64,000 nt of DNA, from the NCBI RefSeq assembly GCF_900109555.1, contig NZ_FNZV01000002.1, positions 186,001-250,000 on the forward strand, given 5' to 3'. Position numbers and translations under genes: made by a program. The notes under the pieces are model-generated. The model searched no databases and had not been told where the DNA came from. It worked only from the letters and a program-made list of their open reading frames with translations. This DNA is from Pacificibacter marinus. GTDB taxonomy: Bacteria; Pseudomonadota; Alphaproteobacteria; Rhodobacterales; Rhodobacteraceae. Each line of letters begins with the position of its first letter. The first letter of the stretch is position 1. Of the stretch, positions 16,840 through 25,484 are shown piece by piece.

Positions 16840-17402
16840 TGCGGGTCGGGCTTGTCCTTGCTGCGGGCCACTCACGACGCTTTGGGGTGGATGACAAATT
16901 ACTGGCCCACTTGAATGGACGCCGGCTGTGTTCTTACGCTTTTGAAACTTTAAGCACGCTTGGGTTGGACGCAAGCCTTGCTTGTGTGCAAAGCGATCAA
17001 GTGGCCGAGATCGCTAATGCGGCAGGGATAGAGGTTTTGCACGTGCCAGAGGGGGCGCAGCAAAGCGATAGTATTCGTATAGGGGTGTGCGAGGCCAAGG
17101 CACGGGGCGCAACGCAGGTGCTTATCATGCTTGCGGATATGCCCTATGTGCCCGCCGCGCATATGGCCGCCTTGTTTGAAATGGCGCATACGATGGCTGC
17201 CGCCAGCCGTTTTGGCGATCAAACTTTACCGCCAGCGGTGTTTCCCGCATCTTATTTTGTTGAGCTTATGGCGCTTAAGGGCGATCAGGGCGCTGGGCGC
17301 GTGATCAAAGCATTGCCCGAAAAACAAATATTGTCTTTGCCTGCACATGCACTTTTGGACATCGATACCCTATGTGATCTACGGCTCGCCCACCGAACCT
17401 GA
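16839..17402 (+). CDS. Molybdopterin nucleotidyltransferase-like protein (MobA/MocA type)
   Basis: This protein of 187 residues has the nucleotidyltransferase loop GLVLAAGHSRRFG followed by DKLL near residues 4-22, the VxLADMPYV metal-binding motif near 100 and TLPPAVFPASYF near 130. It is closest in outline to MocA, which adds CMP to molybdopterin for molybdo-hydroxylases. ATG 16839 overlaps the TGA of the XdhC-like gene by one base; an in-frame TTG one codon earlier is less likely. The pairing with XdhC/CoxI supports cofactor maturation for a CO-dehydrogenase or xanthine-dehydrogenase-type enzyme. Confidence 0.82.
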   Translation: MRVGLVLAAGHSRRFGVDDKLLAHLNGRRLCSYAFETLSTLGLDASLACVQSDQVAEIANAAGIEVLHVPEGAQQSDSIRIGVCEAKARGATQVLIMLADMPYVPAAHMAALFEMAHTMAAASRFGDQTLPPAVFPASYFVELMALKGDQGAGRVIKALPEKQILSLPAHALLDIDTLCDLRLAHRT

Positions 17403-17636
17403 TGGGATGTGATCGGCGTTTATCAGGCTGTGATGGTTTTTAAGAACGTTTCAACGGCGGCACTTGACCATTGTTCCGCATCGACATCCCGACACCCAGA
17501 TTATCCGACACCTGCTTGCGCGTCAGCCATTGGTCAATGCTATCAAAGGAGAGGTCTCAAACCGTGAAAGGTTCAGTTTGAGACCTTTAGAGGGAAGCTA
17601 TCGTCAACATGCGAGATGTCTGTAAACAACCGCACT
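17403..17636. other. Convergent gap with degraded coding trace
   Basis: This gap between converging genes holds a strong hairpin, listed separately. On the reverse strand there is a startless coding-like tail near 17429-17500 (RDVDAEQWSSAAVETFLKTI) that ends at a stop. It may be the end of a deleted gene. I did not recognise its family. Confidence 0.4.
17552..17586. terminator. 11-bp inverted repeat between converging genes
   Basis: The arms AGGTCTCAAAC (17552-17562) and GTTTGAGACCT (17576-17586) pair perfectly around a 13-base loop. It lies 50 bases past the end of the aconitase X gene and about 150 past the MobA-like gene. Neither side has a long T-tract, so it may be a weak bidirectional terminator or a residual element end. 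Confidence 0.45.
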
Positions 17637-19343
17637 TTACACTTTAGCTGTCAGCCAGTCCGGCAACCCCGTTGGGGCAATGCCGTTTACGGCGACATCG
17701 GCGCAGTTCTTGAGGCTGCCAAACCGCACATCGCGGCCCGTTAGACCTTTTGCATAATGAGAGTATTTGCCGGAGTTTGTCATCAACACTTTGGCGGTCG
17801 TGGAAAAGACCGGTTCAGTGATAGAGCACCAGCAAATATCAGGGTAAATATGAACGCCTGCGTCTTCTAGCTGCGCGACGAGACCTTCTTTCGTCGCCAG
17901 AGCAAGCGTGTTTCGCCCGACAGTCACAATGGTTTTTGTCCGCGGCGTACACGTGCGCCCTTTGAGCAGCTGAGCAAGTTTACGGCACTCAGTGAGTGAC
18001 GCATGAGGGCTGCCAATTGCTATCAAATCCACATGATCATCGGCAGCATTAAAGGTGCCCCAAAGGTCAGCTAAATCTGTGATCGTGATGTCGAAATATG
18101 TGCTGTCGTCGCGCAGGGGCAGGTTGCCTTCTGGGGTGTGGCCGCGCACGTGTAACATCGGGGCTGCCGAGGTCGTGCCAAAGGCCGCACAAAGAGCTTT
18201 TAGATCATCTGGAGTGGGGGCTGCATGCTCCAGTCCGGTCAGTACAGGAATGCCATTTGGAGATTTAGCGCCTGCGAGCCAACCAAGCATTGGCCAAATA
18301 GCATCATCATAATTTTCAGGCAATTCAACGTGGACTTCACAGTGTGGGTGGCGGTTTTGTGTCAGGTAAACGCCGGTATTGGGCGCGCGGCCTGTCATGG
18401 CGATGAACAGATCGAGATAGTCAGGATGCTTTTGCGTGCGCGCCCCAAGCACCGAATTTGCATAAATGACAGCGTTGGATTCAGACCAGCCAATGGCTTC
18501 TTCTTCTGCAGGGATATCTTCGAGCAAATAAGGTGCACAGGTGAACGTGGCTTGCGCCCCCATGTTGACATAAGCATCGGCCAATCGGCTGGCTTTGGAG
18601 CCAAAAATCGGCACGACGCCTTGTGTGGTCCAGTTTTCACGATCTACGGAAATTGCGTTTATGGTTGTTGGAATGACCGTTTTCGCGCCCATTTCTTGCA
18701 TTTTTTCAGCGAAATCCAAGTTGGCATCATGGGCCAAAATACATCCATCAATATGCGCACGCGAGACATCAATCAGGCTGGTTGCCCCTTGTGCAGCGGC
18801 CATCAAGCACAGAACGTCCATTGCAATTTTTTGCGCCTCTCCGCCCTCGCCTGCCTTCATGCGCTTATCGGCATCGGTTAACTGCAAAGAGTGCGCGCCG
18901 AGGGTGTGGAGTGCGATTGAGCGGTCACCAAAGAGGAGTTCTTCACCGCGCACTTGCGCTTCATCCGCCTGAGACAGGGCGTCATAGATGGGCGCGCCAA
19001 GGCGCAGAACTGCTACTGGGCGATCAAATAGAAGGCCTGCGATCAACGCGCCAAGCGTTAGGATATCTTCTTCTTCGCGAAAAACGAGAGCGGCGGGGGC
19101 CTGACCATTGCGCGCCAACTGCAACATGACACCGCTGCCACTGCACGAACCTCTGGATGTTGGCATTAAGACAATCTTGCCAGCAAGCGATGCGCCGTGA
19201 TCGGGGTGGAGCGCGTCGATAATCTGGCCTGAATCAGGGTCCACACCGCCCCAAAAACTTAGCCCTTCTTTACAGGTCAAAACTTGGCCTCTGGCGTCAC
19301 TTTTCACGAAAAGGACTGCGGTGGGTTCAATGTTGTTAATCAT
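17637..19343 (-). CDS. acnX: Aconitase X (AcnX), likely cis-3-hydroxy-L-proline dehydratase
   Basis: This 568-residue protein fuses the two AcnX parts. The N-terminal DUF126 swivel domain (residues about 1-130) has PTSRGSCSGSGVML near 50. The DUF521 catalytic domain contains TNSGKYSHYAKGLTG and ends GSLKNCADVAVNG. Single-chain bacterial AcnX enzymes have been characterised as iron-sulfur cis-3-hydroxy-L-proline dehydratases, giving pyrroline-2-carboxylate. I chose ATG 19343 (MINNIEPTAVLF) over a TTG 11 codons upstream because it has GAAAGA at proper spacing and begins the conserved fold. It diverges from an amino-acid ABC operon and shares with it a GntR-type box at 19498. The reductase for its product is encoded at 24409. 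Substrate is inferred from family and context. Confidence 0.83.
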   Translation of the reverse strand: MINNIEPTAVLFVKSDARGQVLTCKEGLSFWGGVDPDSGQIIDALHPDHGASLAGKIVLMPTSRGSCSGSGVMLQLARNGQAPAALVFREEEDILTLGALIAGLLFDRPVAVLRLGAPIYDALSQADEAQVRGEELLFGDRSIALHTLGAHSLQLTDADKRMKAGEGGEAQKIAMDVLCLMAAAQGATSLIDVSRAHIDGCILAHDANLDFAEKMQEMGAKTVIPTTINAISVDRENWTTQGVVPIFGSKASRLADAYVNMGAQATFTCAPYLLEDIPAEEEAIGWSESNAVIYANSVLGARTQKHPDYLDLFIAMTGRAPNTGVYLTQNRHPHCEVHVELPENYDDAIWPMLGWLAGAKSPNGIPVLTGLEHAAPTPDDLKALCAAFGTTSAAPMLHVRGHTPEGNLPLRDDSTYFDITITDLADLWGTFNAADDHVDLIAIGSPHASLTECRKLAQLLKGRTCTPRTKTIVTVGRNTLALATKEGLVAQLEDAGVHIYPDICWCSITEPVFSTTAKVLMTNSGKYSHYAKGLTGRDVRFGSLKNCADVAVNGIAPTGLPDWLTAKV

Positions 19344-19497
19344 CTGTGGTCTTTCAGGCTGAATGGAAGAGGTCAATAATTAGGCATTAGGGCCATTACT
19401 GCCATGTAAGCTTGCTTAGAAATGGCGACTTTATGTCGTTTAAAGAAGCGCTTTTGCATGTCGCGGGAAGTTCTGGTTGATTTTTAGGCTGTGCGTC

Positions 19498-19514
19498 ATG
19501 TATCCTGTATCCAA
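19498..19514. promoter_or_regulatory. Putative GntR operator, site A
   Basis: The 17-mer ATGTATCCTGTATCCAA lies between the divergent aconitase X and ABC binding-protein genes. Its reverse complement begins TTGGATACAG, the same ten bases found at 24274 and, on the reverse strand, at 31812-31821. It is an imperfect palindrome and fits a dimeric GntR/FCD regulator. The GntR gene of the cluster is the natural candidate. Confidence 0.6.
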
Positions 19515-19562
19515 TTAAGAAACAAAAAACAAGAAACAGAATCACCTCAACAGGGAATTGAC

Positions 19563-20375
19563 ATGAAAAAAACTATCCTTATCGCTCTTTCTGCAGCGGC
19601 CCTCTTTACCTCATCTATGGTCACGACAGCATCAGCGGATACGCTTGATGACGTGGTTGATCGCGGCGTTTTGCGCTGTGGCGTCGTTTTGGACTTTCCA
19701 CCAATCGGTTACCGCGATGCTAACAACGAACCAGCAGGCTTTGACGTAGAGTATTGCGCCGATTTGGCTGCTGCTCTTGAAGTTGAACATGAAATTTTGC
19801 CACTGACATGGTCCGAGCGTCTTCCTGTGATCGTCACTGGTCGGGCTGATGTTGTGTTCGGTGGCACCTCTGACAGCTTGGCGCGTGCGCGGACTGTTGG
19901 TTTTTCAATCCCTTACGCGATCTACTATGCGCAAGGTGTTGTTGGTGTAGACACTGGCATCGAAACATTTGAAGACATGCGCGGCAAACGCGTTGCTGCA
20001 GCTGTTGGCACTGTGCCTGAGCAAGAGTGGCTCAAGATTGCTGCTGAATGGGGCGAAGAAGACAACTACCAAGGCTACCAGTCTGAGAACGAAGTGTTCT
20101 TGGCCGTGGCGCAAGGTAAAGCTGATATCGGTATCACCACCAACACAACCGTTCTGCCAATCACGCAGCAATACGACAACATCGTCGCTGGCCCACGTAT
20201 GCCATGGACAACTGATTATACTTCTGTTGTTGGCAAACGCGAAGATGTGACATGGTTGAACTACCTCAACTTGTTTGTGACGCATCAAGTTCGCTCAGGT
20301 CGCTACCAAGAGCTTTGGGGCACATATGTTGGCGGCGACGCTCCTGAACTGCGTATTCCCGGCGTAATGTACTAA
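19563..20375 (+). CDS. Amino-acid ABC transporter substrate-binding protein (family 3)
   Basis: This periplasmic protein of 270 residues has a signal peptide at residues 1-25 (MKKTILIALSAAALFTSSMV, ending TASA). The SBP_bac_3 fold shows in LDDVVDRGVLRCGV, PAGFDVEYCADLAAAL, the TGRADVVFGGTSDSLARA strand and MRGKRVAAAVGTVPEQ. ATG 19563 is preceded by AGGGAATTGAC and starts the signal. Family 3 proteins bind polar amino acids. The genes around it (aconitase X, proline-racemase-like, pyrroline-carboxylate reductase-like) point to a hydroxyproline or proline derivative as ligand. A hairpin separates it from the permease genes, a usual device for making more binding protein than permease. Confidence 0.9.
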   Translation: MKKTILIALSAAALFTSSMVTTASADTLDDVVDRGVLRCGVVLDFPPIGYRDANNEPAGFDVEYCADLAAALEVEHEILPLTWSERLPVIVTGRADVVFGGTSDSLARARTVGFSIPYAIYYAQGVVGVDTGIETFEDMRGKRVAAAVGTVPEQEWLKIAAEWGEEDNYQGYQSENEVFLAVAQGKADIGITTNTTVLPITQQYDNIVAGPRMPWTTDYTSVVGKREDVTWLNYLNLFVTHQVRSGRYQELWGTYVGGDAPELRIPGVMY

Positions 20376-20383
20376 ATCAACCT

Positions 20384-20410
20384 CCCAGCCCACGACGAAT
20401 GTGGGCTGGG
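20384..20410 (+). terminator. Intercistronic attenuating hairpin
   Basis: A perfect 10-bp stem CCCAGCCCAC/GTGGGCTGGG with loop GACGAAT lies nine bases after the binding-protein stop and 25 before the permease start. It is followed by CGTTTT only, so it probably attenuates or protects the upstream message rather than ending transcription. Confidence 0.6.
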
Positions 20411-20434
20411 CGTTTTACCAGATGGGCTACATGT

Positions 20435-21097
20435 ATGTTCGACTACAATTTCCATTGGCGACCCGTCATGAAAAACCTGCCGGACTTACTTGAAGCCGGT
20501 TTGACAACTCTTCAGATCGCCGTGTTGTCGATGGTCATTGGGATCGTCATAGGGTTGGCATTGGCTTTGATACGCATGCACATGCGCGGCCCTGCCAAGT
20601 GGTTTGCATCAACTTGGGTCGAATTGGCCCGCAACACGCCCGCCTTGTTCCAGCTCTTTTTCTTTGGCTTTGGCTTGGGCGCAATTGGGGTGCATTTGAC
20701 CCCATATACGATCGTTCTTGCGGCCCTTAGCTTTAACTGTGCTGGGTATCTCGCTGAGAATTTTCGCGGTGGGTTTCAGGCCATACCGGATACGCAGCTT
20801 CGCGCGGCGCGGTCCTTGGGCATGACCGGGTGGCAAGCCTATTCGCGCATTATCATCCCTCAAGTGTTTCGGATCGTGTATCATCCGCTGACCAACCAAA
20901 TGGTTTGGGCTGTGTTGATGTCATCGCTTGGAATGCTGGTCGGTTTTCGTGAACTGTCTGGTGAAACACAGGCGCTTGCCAGCCGCACTTACCGCATCTT
21001 TGAATACTTCGCGGTCACCGCGGTCATTTATTATGCCATCGTAAAATTCATACTGGGGGCCTCGCGTTTGCTGGCCGCCCGTCTGTTCAAGTACTAA
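20435..21097 (+). CDS. Amino-acid ABC transporter permease 1
   Basis: This inner-membrane HisM/HisQ-type permease of 220 residues has about five spans. It has the landmarks LEAGLTTLQIAVLSMVIGIV at the N-terminus, VELARNTPALFQLFFFGFG near 65 and the EAA loop AARSLGMTGWQAYSRIIIPQ near 130, which contacts the ATPase. ATG 20435 (MFDYNFHWRP) starts the family-typical N-terminus; an upstream in-frame GTG adds only residues from the hairpin region. It forms a heterodimer with the permease encoded directly downstream. Confidence 0.9.
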   Translation: MFDYNFHWRPVMKNLPDLLEAGLTTLQIAVLSMVIGIVIGLALALIRMHMRGPAKWFASTWVELARNTPALFQLFFFGFGLGAIGVHLTPYTIVLAALSFNCAGYLAENFRGGFQAIPDTQLRAARSLGMTGWQAYSRIIIPQVFRIVYHPLTNQMVWAVLMSSLGMLVGFRELSGETQALASRTYRIFEYFAVTAVIYYAIVKFILGASRLLAARLFKY

Positions 21098-21107
21098 GGG
21101 TAGACAC

Positions 21108-21770
21108 ATGGAACCGACGATAAGTTTCTTTTCTGGCCTGCAAATCAGCGATCTTTGGTACCTGATGGAAGCAGCATGGCGCACAGTGTTGATCTCAGCT
21201 TTGTCCATTACAATTGGGACCGTACTTGGGGTCGTTTTTGGTTGGATCTTGTATGAAGGCCGTTGGGCCGCAGCGCTTACACTCGGTCCCTTGTTGGATG
21301 TGTTTCGCTCTGTTCCGCTGATCATCCAACTTGTGCTATTTTATAACTTTGCGCCGATCATCGGATTGAACCTTGATCCGTTCTTTTCGGGTGTTGTCAT
21401 CTTGGGCATTTATTGCGCGTCGCTCGTTGCGAATGTGGCCCGTGGCGGCATGGAAGCTGTGAGCCGCCCCATGCGCCGTGCCGCACGATCTTTGGGCATG
21501 AGCTATTGGCAAGACCTGCGCTATATTGTGCTGCCCATCGGGGGGCGTGCGGTTTTCCCGTCATGGGTGGGCGTGGCATTGGGTGTGATGAAAGACAGCG
21601 CTTTGGTGTCTGTCCTCGGCTACATTGAGCTTTTGAAAGCAAGTCAGATTTTGATCACACGCACACAAGAACCGTTATTGATCCTGACAATCGCTGGCGC
21701 ATTCTACTTTGCGTTATCTTATCCAATTTCGCGCTACGCCGCGAGCATCGAGAAACGGTGGACCTCATGA
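21108..21770 (+). CDS. Amino-acid ABC transporter permease 2
   Basis: This is the second HisM/HisQ-type permease, 220 residues. It has LMEAAWRTVLISALSITIGT near the N-terminus, DVFRSVPLIIQLVLFYNFAP near 65 and the EAA loop AARSLGMSYWQDLRYIVLPI near 125. It starts ten bases after permease 1 and its stop overlaps the ATPase start (ATGA), so the four transport genes are one operon. Substrate specificity lies mainly with the binding protein. Confidence 0.9.
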   Translation: MEPTISFFSGLQISDLWYLMEAAWRTVLISALSITIGTVLGVVFGWILYEGRWAAALTLGPLLDVFRSVPLIIQLVLFYNFAPIIGLNLDPFFSGVVILGIYCASLVANVARGGMEAVSRPMRRAARSLGMSYWQDLRYIVLPIGGRAVFPSWVGVALGVMKDSALVSVLGYIELLKASQILITRTQEPLLILTIAGAFYFALSYPISRYAASIEKRWTS

Positions 21771-22489
21771 TTGAAATACGCGGATTAGAGAAGTACTTTG
21801 GAACTCTGCAAGTACTTAAAGGCATCGACCTGACTGTACCAAAGGGCGAAGTATTGTCCATCATTGGAGCGTCAGGGTCTGGCAAATCCACGTTGTTGTA
21901 TTGTATCAATGCCCTTGAAGAAATTCAGGCTGGTTCGGTCAAAGTTGACGGAACAGACGTTCATGCCAAAGGCACAGACATCAACGCATTGCGGCAAAAA
22001 CTAGGGATGGTGTTTCAACAATGGAACAGCTTTCCGCATCTGACAGCGCTTGAAAACGTGGCTTTGTCCCCTAGAATTGTTAAGGGCAAAACCAAAGCTG
22101 AAGCGCGCGACATTGCGGCCAAACAGTTGGAGCATGTCGGTCTCGCAGACAAGCTGGATGTGTATCCAAGCGCACTGTCGGGTGGGCAGCAACAGCGCCT
22201 TGCCATCGCGCGCGCTTTGGCTATGGAACCTGAATATATGCTGTTTGACGAAGCCACGTCAGCGCTCGACCCTGAGCTGGTCGGTGAGGTTTTAGATACC
22301 ATGCGGCTGTTGGCAGAAGAGGGTATGACTATGATCTGCGTGACGCATGAAATGAATTTCGCGCGGGATGTGTCCGATCGGGTGGCGTTTTTCCACCAAG
22401 GTGTCATCGAAGAGATTGATAGTCCTGACAAAATTTTCGGTGCGCCGAAATCTGAGCATCTGCAAAAATTCCTGTCCAATATTAGATAA
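21767..22489 (+). CDS. Amino-acid ABC transporter ATP-binding protein
   Basis: This HisP/GlnQ-type ATPase of 240 residues has Walker A GASGSGKS near 35-42, LGMVFQQWNSFPHLTALENV around the Q-loop, signature LSGGQQQRLAIARAL near 133 and Walker B YMLFDEATSALDPELVG. The start is ATG 21767, which overlaps the TGA of permease 2; a GTG three codons upstream is a less likely alternative. It completes the importer and is followed nine bases later by the proline-racemase-like gene, placing that enzyme in the same transcript. Confidence 0.92.
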   Translation: MIEIRGLEKYFGTLQVLKGIDLTVPKGEVLSIIGASGSGKSTLLYCINALEEIQAGSVKVDGTDVHAKGTDINALRQKLGMVFQQWNSFPHLTALENVALSPRIVKGKTKAEARDIAAKQLEHVGLADKLDVYPSALSGGQQQRLAIARALAMEPEYMLFDEATSALDPELVGEVLDTMRLLAEEGMTMICVTHEMNFARDVSDRVAFFHQGVIEEIDSPDKIFGAPKSEHLQKFLSNIR

Positions 22490-22498
22490 GCCCGAGAT

Positions 22499-23530
22499 AT
22501 GCGCAGCACAAAAGTGATCCATGTGGTGTCGTGCCACGCTGAAGGCGAAGTTGGCGATGTGATTGTTGGTGGCGTCCTCCCGCCTCCAGGCGAGACCCTT
22601 TGGGATCAACGCAACTGGATTGCACAAGACGATACGCTGCGCAATTTTGTCTTGAATGAACCGCGCGGTGGCGTTTTTCGACATGTGAATCTGCTCGTGC
22701 CGCCAAAGCATCCAGATGCACAGGCTGCGTGGATTATCATGGAACCTGAAGACACGCCGCCTATGTCGGGGTCAAACTCTATTTGTGTGTCCACGGTTTT
22801 GCTCGATACGGGCATCATCCCGATGGTGGAACCCATAACAGAAATGACGCTTGAAGCTCCGGGCGGGCTTGTTCATGTGCGCGCCCATTGCGCCAATGGC
22901 AAAGCAGAACGCATCGAGGTTGAAAACCTACCTTCATTTGCGGGGCTTTTGGGCGTCCCGCTTGAGATCGAAGGTTTGGGCACAATTCTTGTGGATACGG
23001 CCTTTGGCGGTGATAGTTTTGTTGTCGTTGATCCCAGTTCTCTGGGCCTGACGCTGGACGCAGACCATGCGCAAACCCTTGCACAGCTTGGCGTTGAAAT
23101 CACCAACGCCGCGAATGAGCAATTGGTCTTTCATCACCCAACGCAACCTGACTGGCGGCATCATTCCTTTTGTCTGTTTGCGGGGGCTTTGACGCGCGAT
23201 GCGTCCGGTCTGCGGGCTCAATCGGTGGTCTCAATTCAGCCGGGCAAACTTGATCGCAGTCCAACAGGCACAGCCGTGTCAGCCCGCATGGCACTCTTGC
23301 ACGCCAAAGGTGAAATGAAGGTCGGAGATCGATTGACGGGTGTGTCGATTATCGGCTCAGAGTTTCACGGTGAAATCCTTGGGGAAACGACAGTCGGTAC
23401 AACCCCTGCCATTCGTCCGCAAATTAGTGGACGTGGCTGGGTGACAGGAACGCATCAACATATGCTCGACCCAAGCGATCCGTGGCCCGAAGGTTACCGC
23501 ATTGCAGACACTTGGCCACGTTATAAATAG
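22499..23530 (+). CDS. Proline racemase superfamily protein with Ser/Thr at the catalytic positions
   Basis: This protein of 343 residues has the proline racemase fold: [20 protein letters not shown] at the start, [20 protein letters not shown] near 159 and [18 protein letters not shown] near the end. The two catalytic positions, Cys/Cys in racemases and epimerases and Cys/Thr in trans-3-hydroxy-L-proline dehydratases, are Ser90 ([10 protein letters not shown]) and Thr256 (LDRSPTGTA). Without either thiol it is unlikely to racemise; a dehydratase or another activity on a hydroxyproline isomer is more plausible. It is cotranscribed with the ABC importer and meets the GntR gene tail to tail. 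The family is certain, the reaction is not. Confidence 0.82.
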   Translation: MRSTKVIHVVSCHAEGEVGDVIVGGVLPPPGETLWDQRNWIAQDDTLRNFVLNEPRGGVFRHVNLLVPPKHPDAQAAWIIMEPEDTPPMSGSNSICVSTVLLDTGIIPMVEPITEMTLEAPGGLVHVRAHCANGKAERIEVENLPSFAGLLGVPLEIEGLGTILVDTAFGGDSFVVVDPSSLGLTLDADHAQTLAQLGVEITNAANEQLVFHHPTQPDWRHHSFCLFAGALTRDASGLRAQSVVSIQPGKLDRSPTGTAVSARMALLHAKGEMKVGDRLTGVSIIGSEFHGEILGETTVGTTPAIRPQISGRGWVTGTHQHMLDPSDPWPEGYRIADTWPRYK

Positions 23531-23565
23531 GGCTTGATAGCGCGATCTTCACAGTGGGCCGCGGC

Positions 23566-24246
23566 TTATACCGTTTCATCCGCGCGTTTGGCGATCATCA
23601 ATTCCAGCAGATTGTCTTTGGTGTGTGAAATATGGCGGGTCAATAAAGCACAGGCTTCATCCGTTTTCCCCGCTCGGGCAAGCGCAAGCAATTCTCGGTG
23701 CTCTTCTCGAGCTGGATCTAGTTGCTTCATAACGCTGAGGTGCATGCGCACATACCGATCCGATTGAAGGTTAATGCGCTGTAAAACATCGTTGGTCAGC
23801 CCTCTGCCGGCAGGGGCATAGAGTGCTGCGTGATATTTGAAATTCATCGCCCCCCATTTGCTGACATCGTCTGCATCATATGAGGCTTCCATCGCTTCTA
23901 GAATTTCTTCACAACGCTCGATCTGAGCGGCTGTCATTGCATGAATGGCACGGCGGAACAGATCCACCTCAATGAGAATACGAAGATCGAAAATTTCACC
24001 GATTTCGTCCAAGGAATGCTTGGTCACCATGGCGCCCTGATTATTTGTTAACTGCACCAAGCCTTCTGCATCGAGCCGTTTCAGCGCTTCACGCACAGGC
24101 ATACGCGATACATCATACTCTTTTGCCAAAGCTTCTTGGCGGATGGTAAACCCTTCTGGCAATTCACCGTTCAAAATACGTTCCCGAATATCATTTGCGA
24201 TCACATCAGGTAGGCTCTGTCGGGTTATTGCTCGTTTGCTGGACAC
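23566..24246 (-). CDS. GntR-family regulator (FadR/FCD subfamily)
   Basis: This regulator of 226 residues has an N-terminal winged helix (LPDVIANDIRERILNGELPE, then EALAKEYDVSRMPVREALKR) and a C-terminal all-helical FCD ligand domain with the metal-binding Asp/His pattern (DLFRRAIHAMTAAQ, MNFKYHAALYAPAG). Such proteins usually repress catabolic genes and release DNA on binding a carboxylate. It diverges from the pyrroline-carboxylate reductase-like gene, and a TTGGATACAG box in the shared promoter recurs at two other promoters of the hydroxyproline region. It is therefore the likely pathway regulator. The effector might be a hydroxyproline or pyrroline-carboxylate; this is inference. Confidence 0.88.
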   Translation of the reverse strand: MSSKRAITRQSLPDVIANDIRERILNGELPEGFTIRQEALAKEYDVSRMPVREALKRLDAEGLVQLTNNQGAMVTKHSLDEIGEIFDLRILIEVDLFRRAIHAMTAAQIERCEEILEAMEASYDADDVSKWGAMNFKYHAALYAPAGRGLTNDVLQRINLQSDRYVRMHLSVMKQLDPAREEHRELLALARAGKTDEACALLTRHISHTKDNLLELMIAKRADETV

Positions 24247-24273
24247 TTTTAATTTCTCTTGTTGGTTGGTACT

Positions 24274-24290
24274 TTGGATACAGTTTATCG
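24274..24290. promoter_or_regulatory. Putative GntR operator, site B
   Basis: TTGGATACAGTTTATCG lies 28 bases upstream of the GntR start, in the divergent promoter with the reductase gene. The left half TTGGATACAG is identical to sites A and C on the appropriate strands; the right half is weaker. It would allow autoregulation and control of the reductase. Confidence 0.55.
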
Positions 24291-24408
24291 TAATATATTA
24301 TTTTTCAATAATAATTTGCTAAATTTTGAAGCTAGAAAAACCTGTACAGGCATGTAAGGCTTGCGTATTCATTATCCAAATATTTGCTGTAAGTGGAAAA
24401 GTCAAATC

Positions 24409-25425
24409 ATGAACAACACCGTCAAAATCCCTTTGAATGAAATACGTCCACTCGCGCGCGATGTGCTTGTCGGTGCCGGTTATGATGACGCCCATGCGGC
24501 CTCAATCGCTAAAATGTTGTATACATGCCAACTGGATGATTGCCAGTCGCATGGTTTGTTTCGGCTTTTTATGTGCATTCAGACAATTAAAGCGGGTAAA
24601 ATTGATGGTGCAGCTGTGCCGGACATCACGCAAGCCGGAAAAGCCATCATCAAAGCCGATGCACACGGCGGCATGTCTTTATTGGCGATGGAAGCCGCCA
24701 TTCCTCAGTTGATTGAAAAGACCCGTGAGTTTGGGATTGCTGCCATTGCGATCAATCGTTGTTTTCATTTTTCTGCTCTGTGGCCCGAGGTGGAACGCCT
24801 CTCGCAAGCGGGCTTGGCAGCGATGGCGATGGTTCCCAGCCATTCGTGGGTTGCGCCTGCTGGCGGGACACGGGGCACACTTGGCACCAATCCATTGGCT
24901 TTCAGTTGGCCGCGTAAAGACAAAACACCTTTTACTTTTGATTTTGCCACCAGCGCATTTGCACGCGGAGAAATCGAACTTTACAAACGAGCTGGCAAAC
25001 CGCTGCCAGACGGTGTGGCCGTCGATCAAGATGGCAATCCGACAAATGATCCTGATGCTGCTATGGCAGGTGCGATGTTGACTTTTGGCGGTTACAAAGG
25101 GTCCGCCTTGTCCATTATGATTGAATTGATGGCAGGGCCACTGATTGACGATATGACCAGTCTCGAAAGCATGGAGTTTGCTCAAGGGCAGGGCGGCGCG
25201 CCCTATCATGGCGAAATTATTCTCGCCTTTGATCCGGCGCAATTTTCGGGCGGGAAAGTTGCTGAAAATGACGCACGCGCCGAACGCCTGTTTGCCGACA
25301 TTATTGATCAAGGGGCGCGCTTGCCGTCACAGCGACGCTTTGCGGCACGTGCCCGCAACATTGAACGTGGGTATGTCGAAATCTCTGCTGATTTGTACGC
25401 CGATCTGCGGGCGCTATTGCCGTAA
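24409..25425 (+). CDS. Ldh2/DpkA-type reductase, likely delta1-pyrroline-2-carboxylate reductase
   Basis: This 338-residue NAD(P)H-dependent oxidoreductase belongs to the malate/L-lactate dehydrogenase-like family (LARDVLVGAGYDDAHAASIA, CQSHGLFRLFMCI, RGTLGTNPLAFSWPRKD, FGGYKGSALSIMIELMAGPL). Family members reduce cyclic imines such as pyrroline-2-carboxylate to L-proline. That is the product expected from aconitase X acting on cis-3-hydroxyproline, so this gene fits the second step of that branch. I chose ATG 24409 (MNNTVKIPLNEIRPLAR); an upstream TTG adds 16 non-conserved residues. It diverges from the GntR gene and carries site B in its promoter. A malate or lactate activity is not excluded by sequence alone. 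Confidence 0.83.
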   Translation: MNNTVKIPLNEIRPLARDVLVGAGYDDAHAASIAKMLYTCQLDDCQSHGLFRLFMCIQTIKAGKIDGAAVPDITQAGKAIIKADAHGGMSLLAMEAAIPQLIEKTREFGIAAIAINRCFHFSALWPEVERLSQAGLAAMAMVPSHSWVAPAGGTRGTLGTNPLAFSWPRKDKTPFTFDFATSAFARGEIELYKRAGKPLPDGVAVDQDGNPTNDPDAAMAGAMLTFGGYKGSALSIMIELMAGPLIDDMTSLESMEFAQGQGGAPYHGEIILAFDPAQFSGGKVAENDARAERLFADIIDQGARLPSQRRFAARARNIERGYVEISADLYADLRALLP

Positions 25426-25484
25426 TTCTACGATGTGGCCACAGACGGGACCCCAACTTAGCCCCGCCTGTGGTTTCCTATCTG

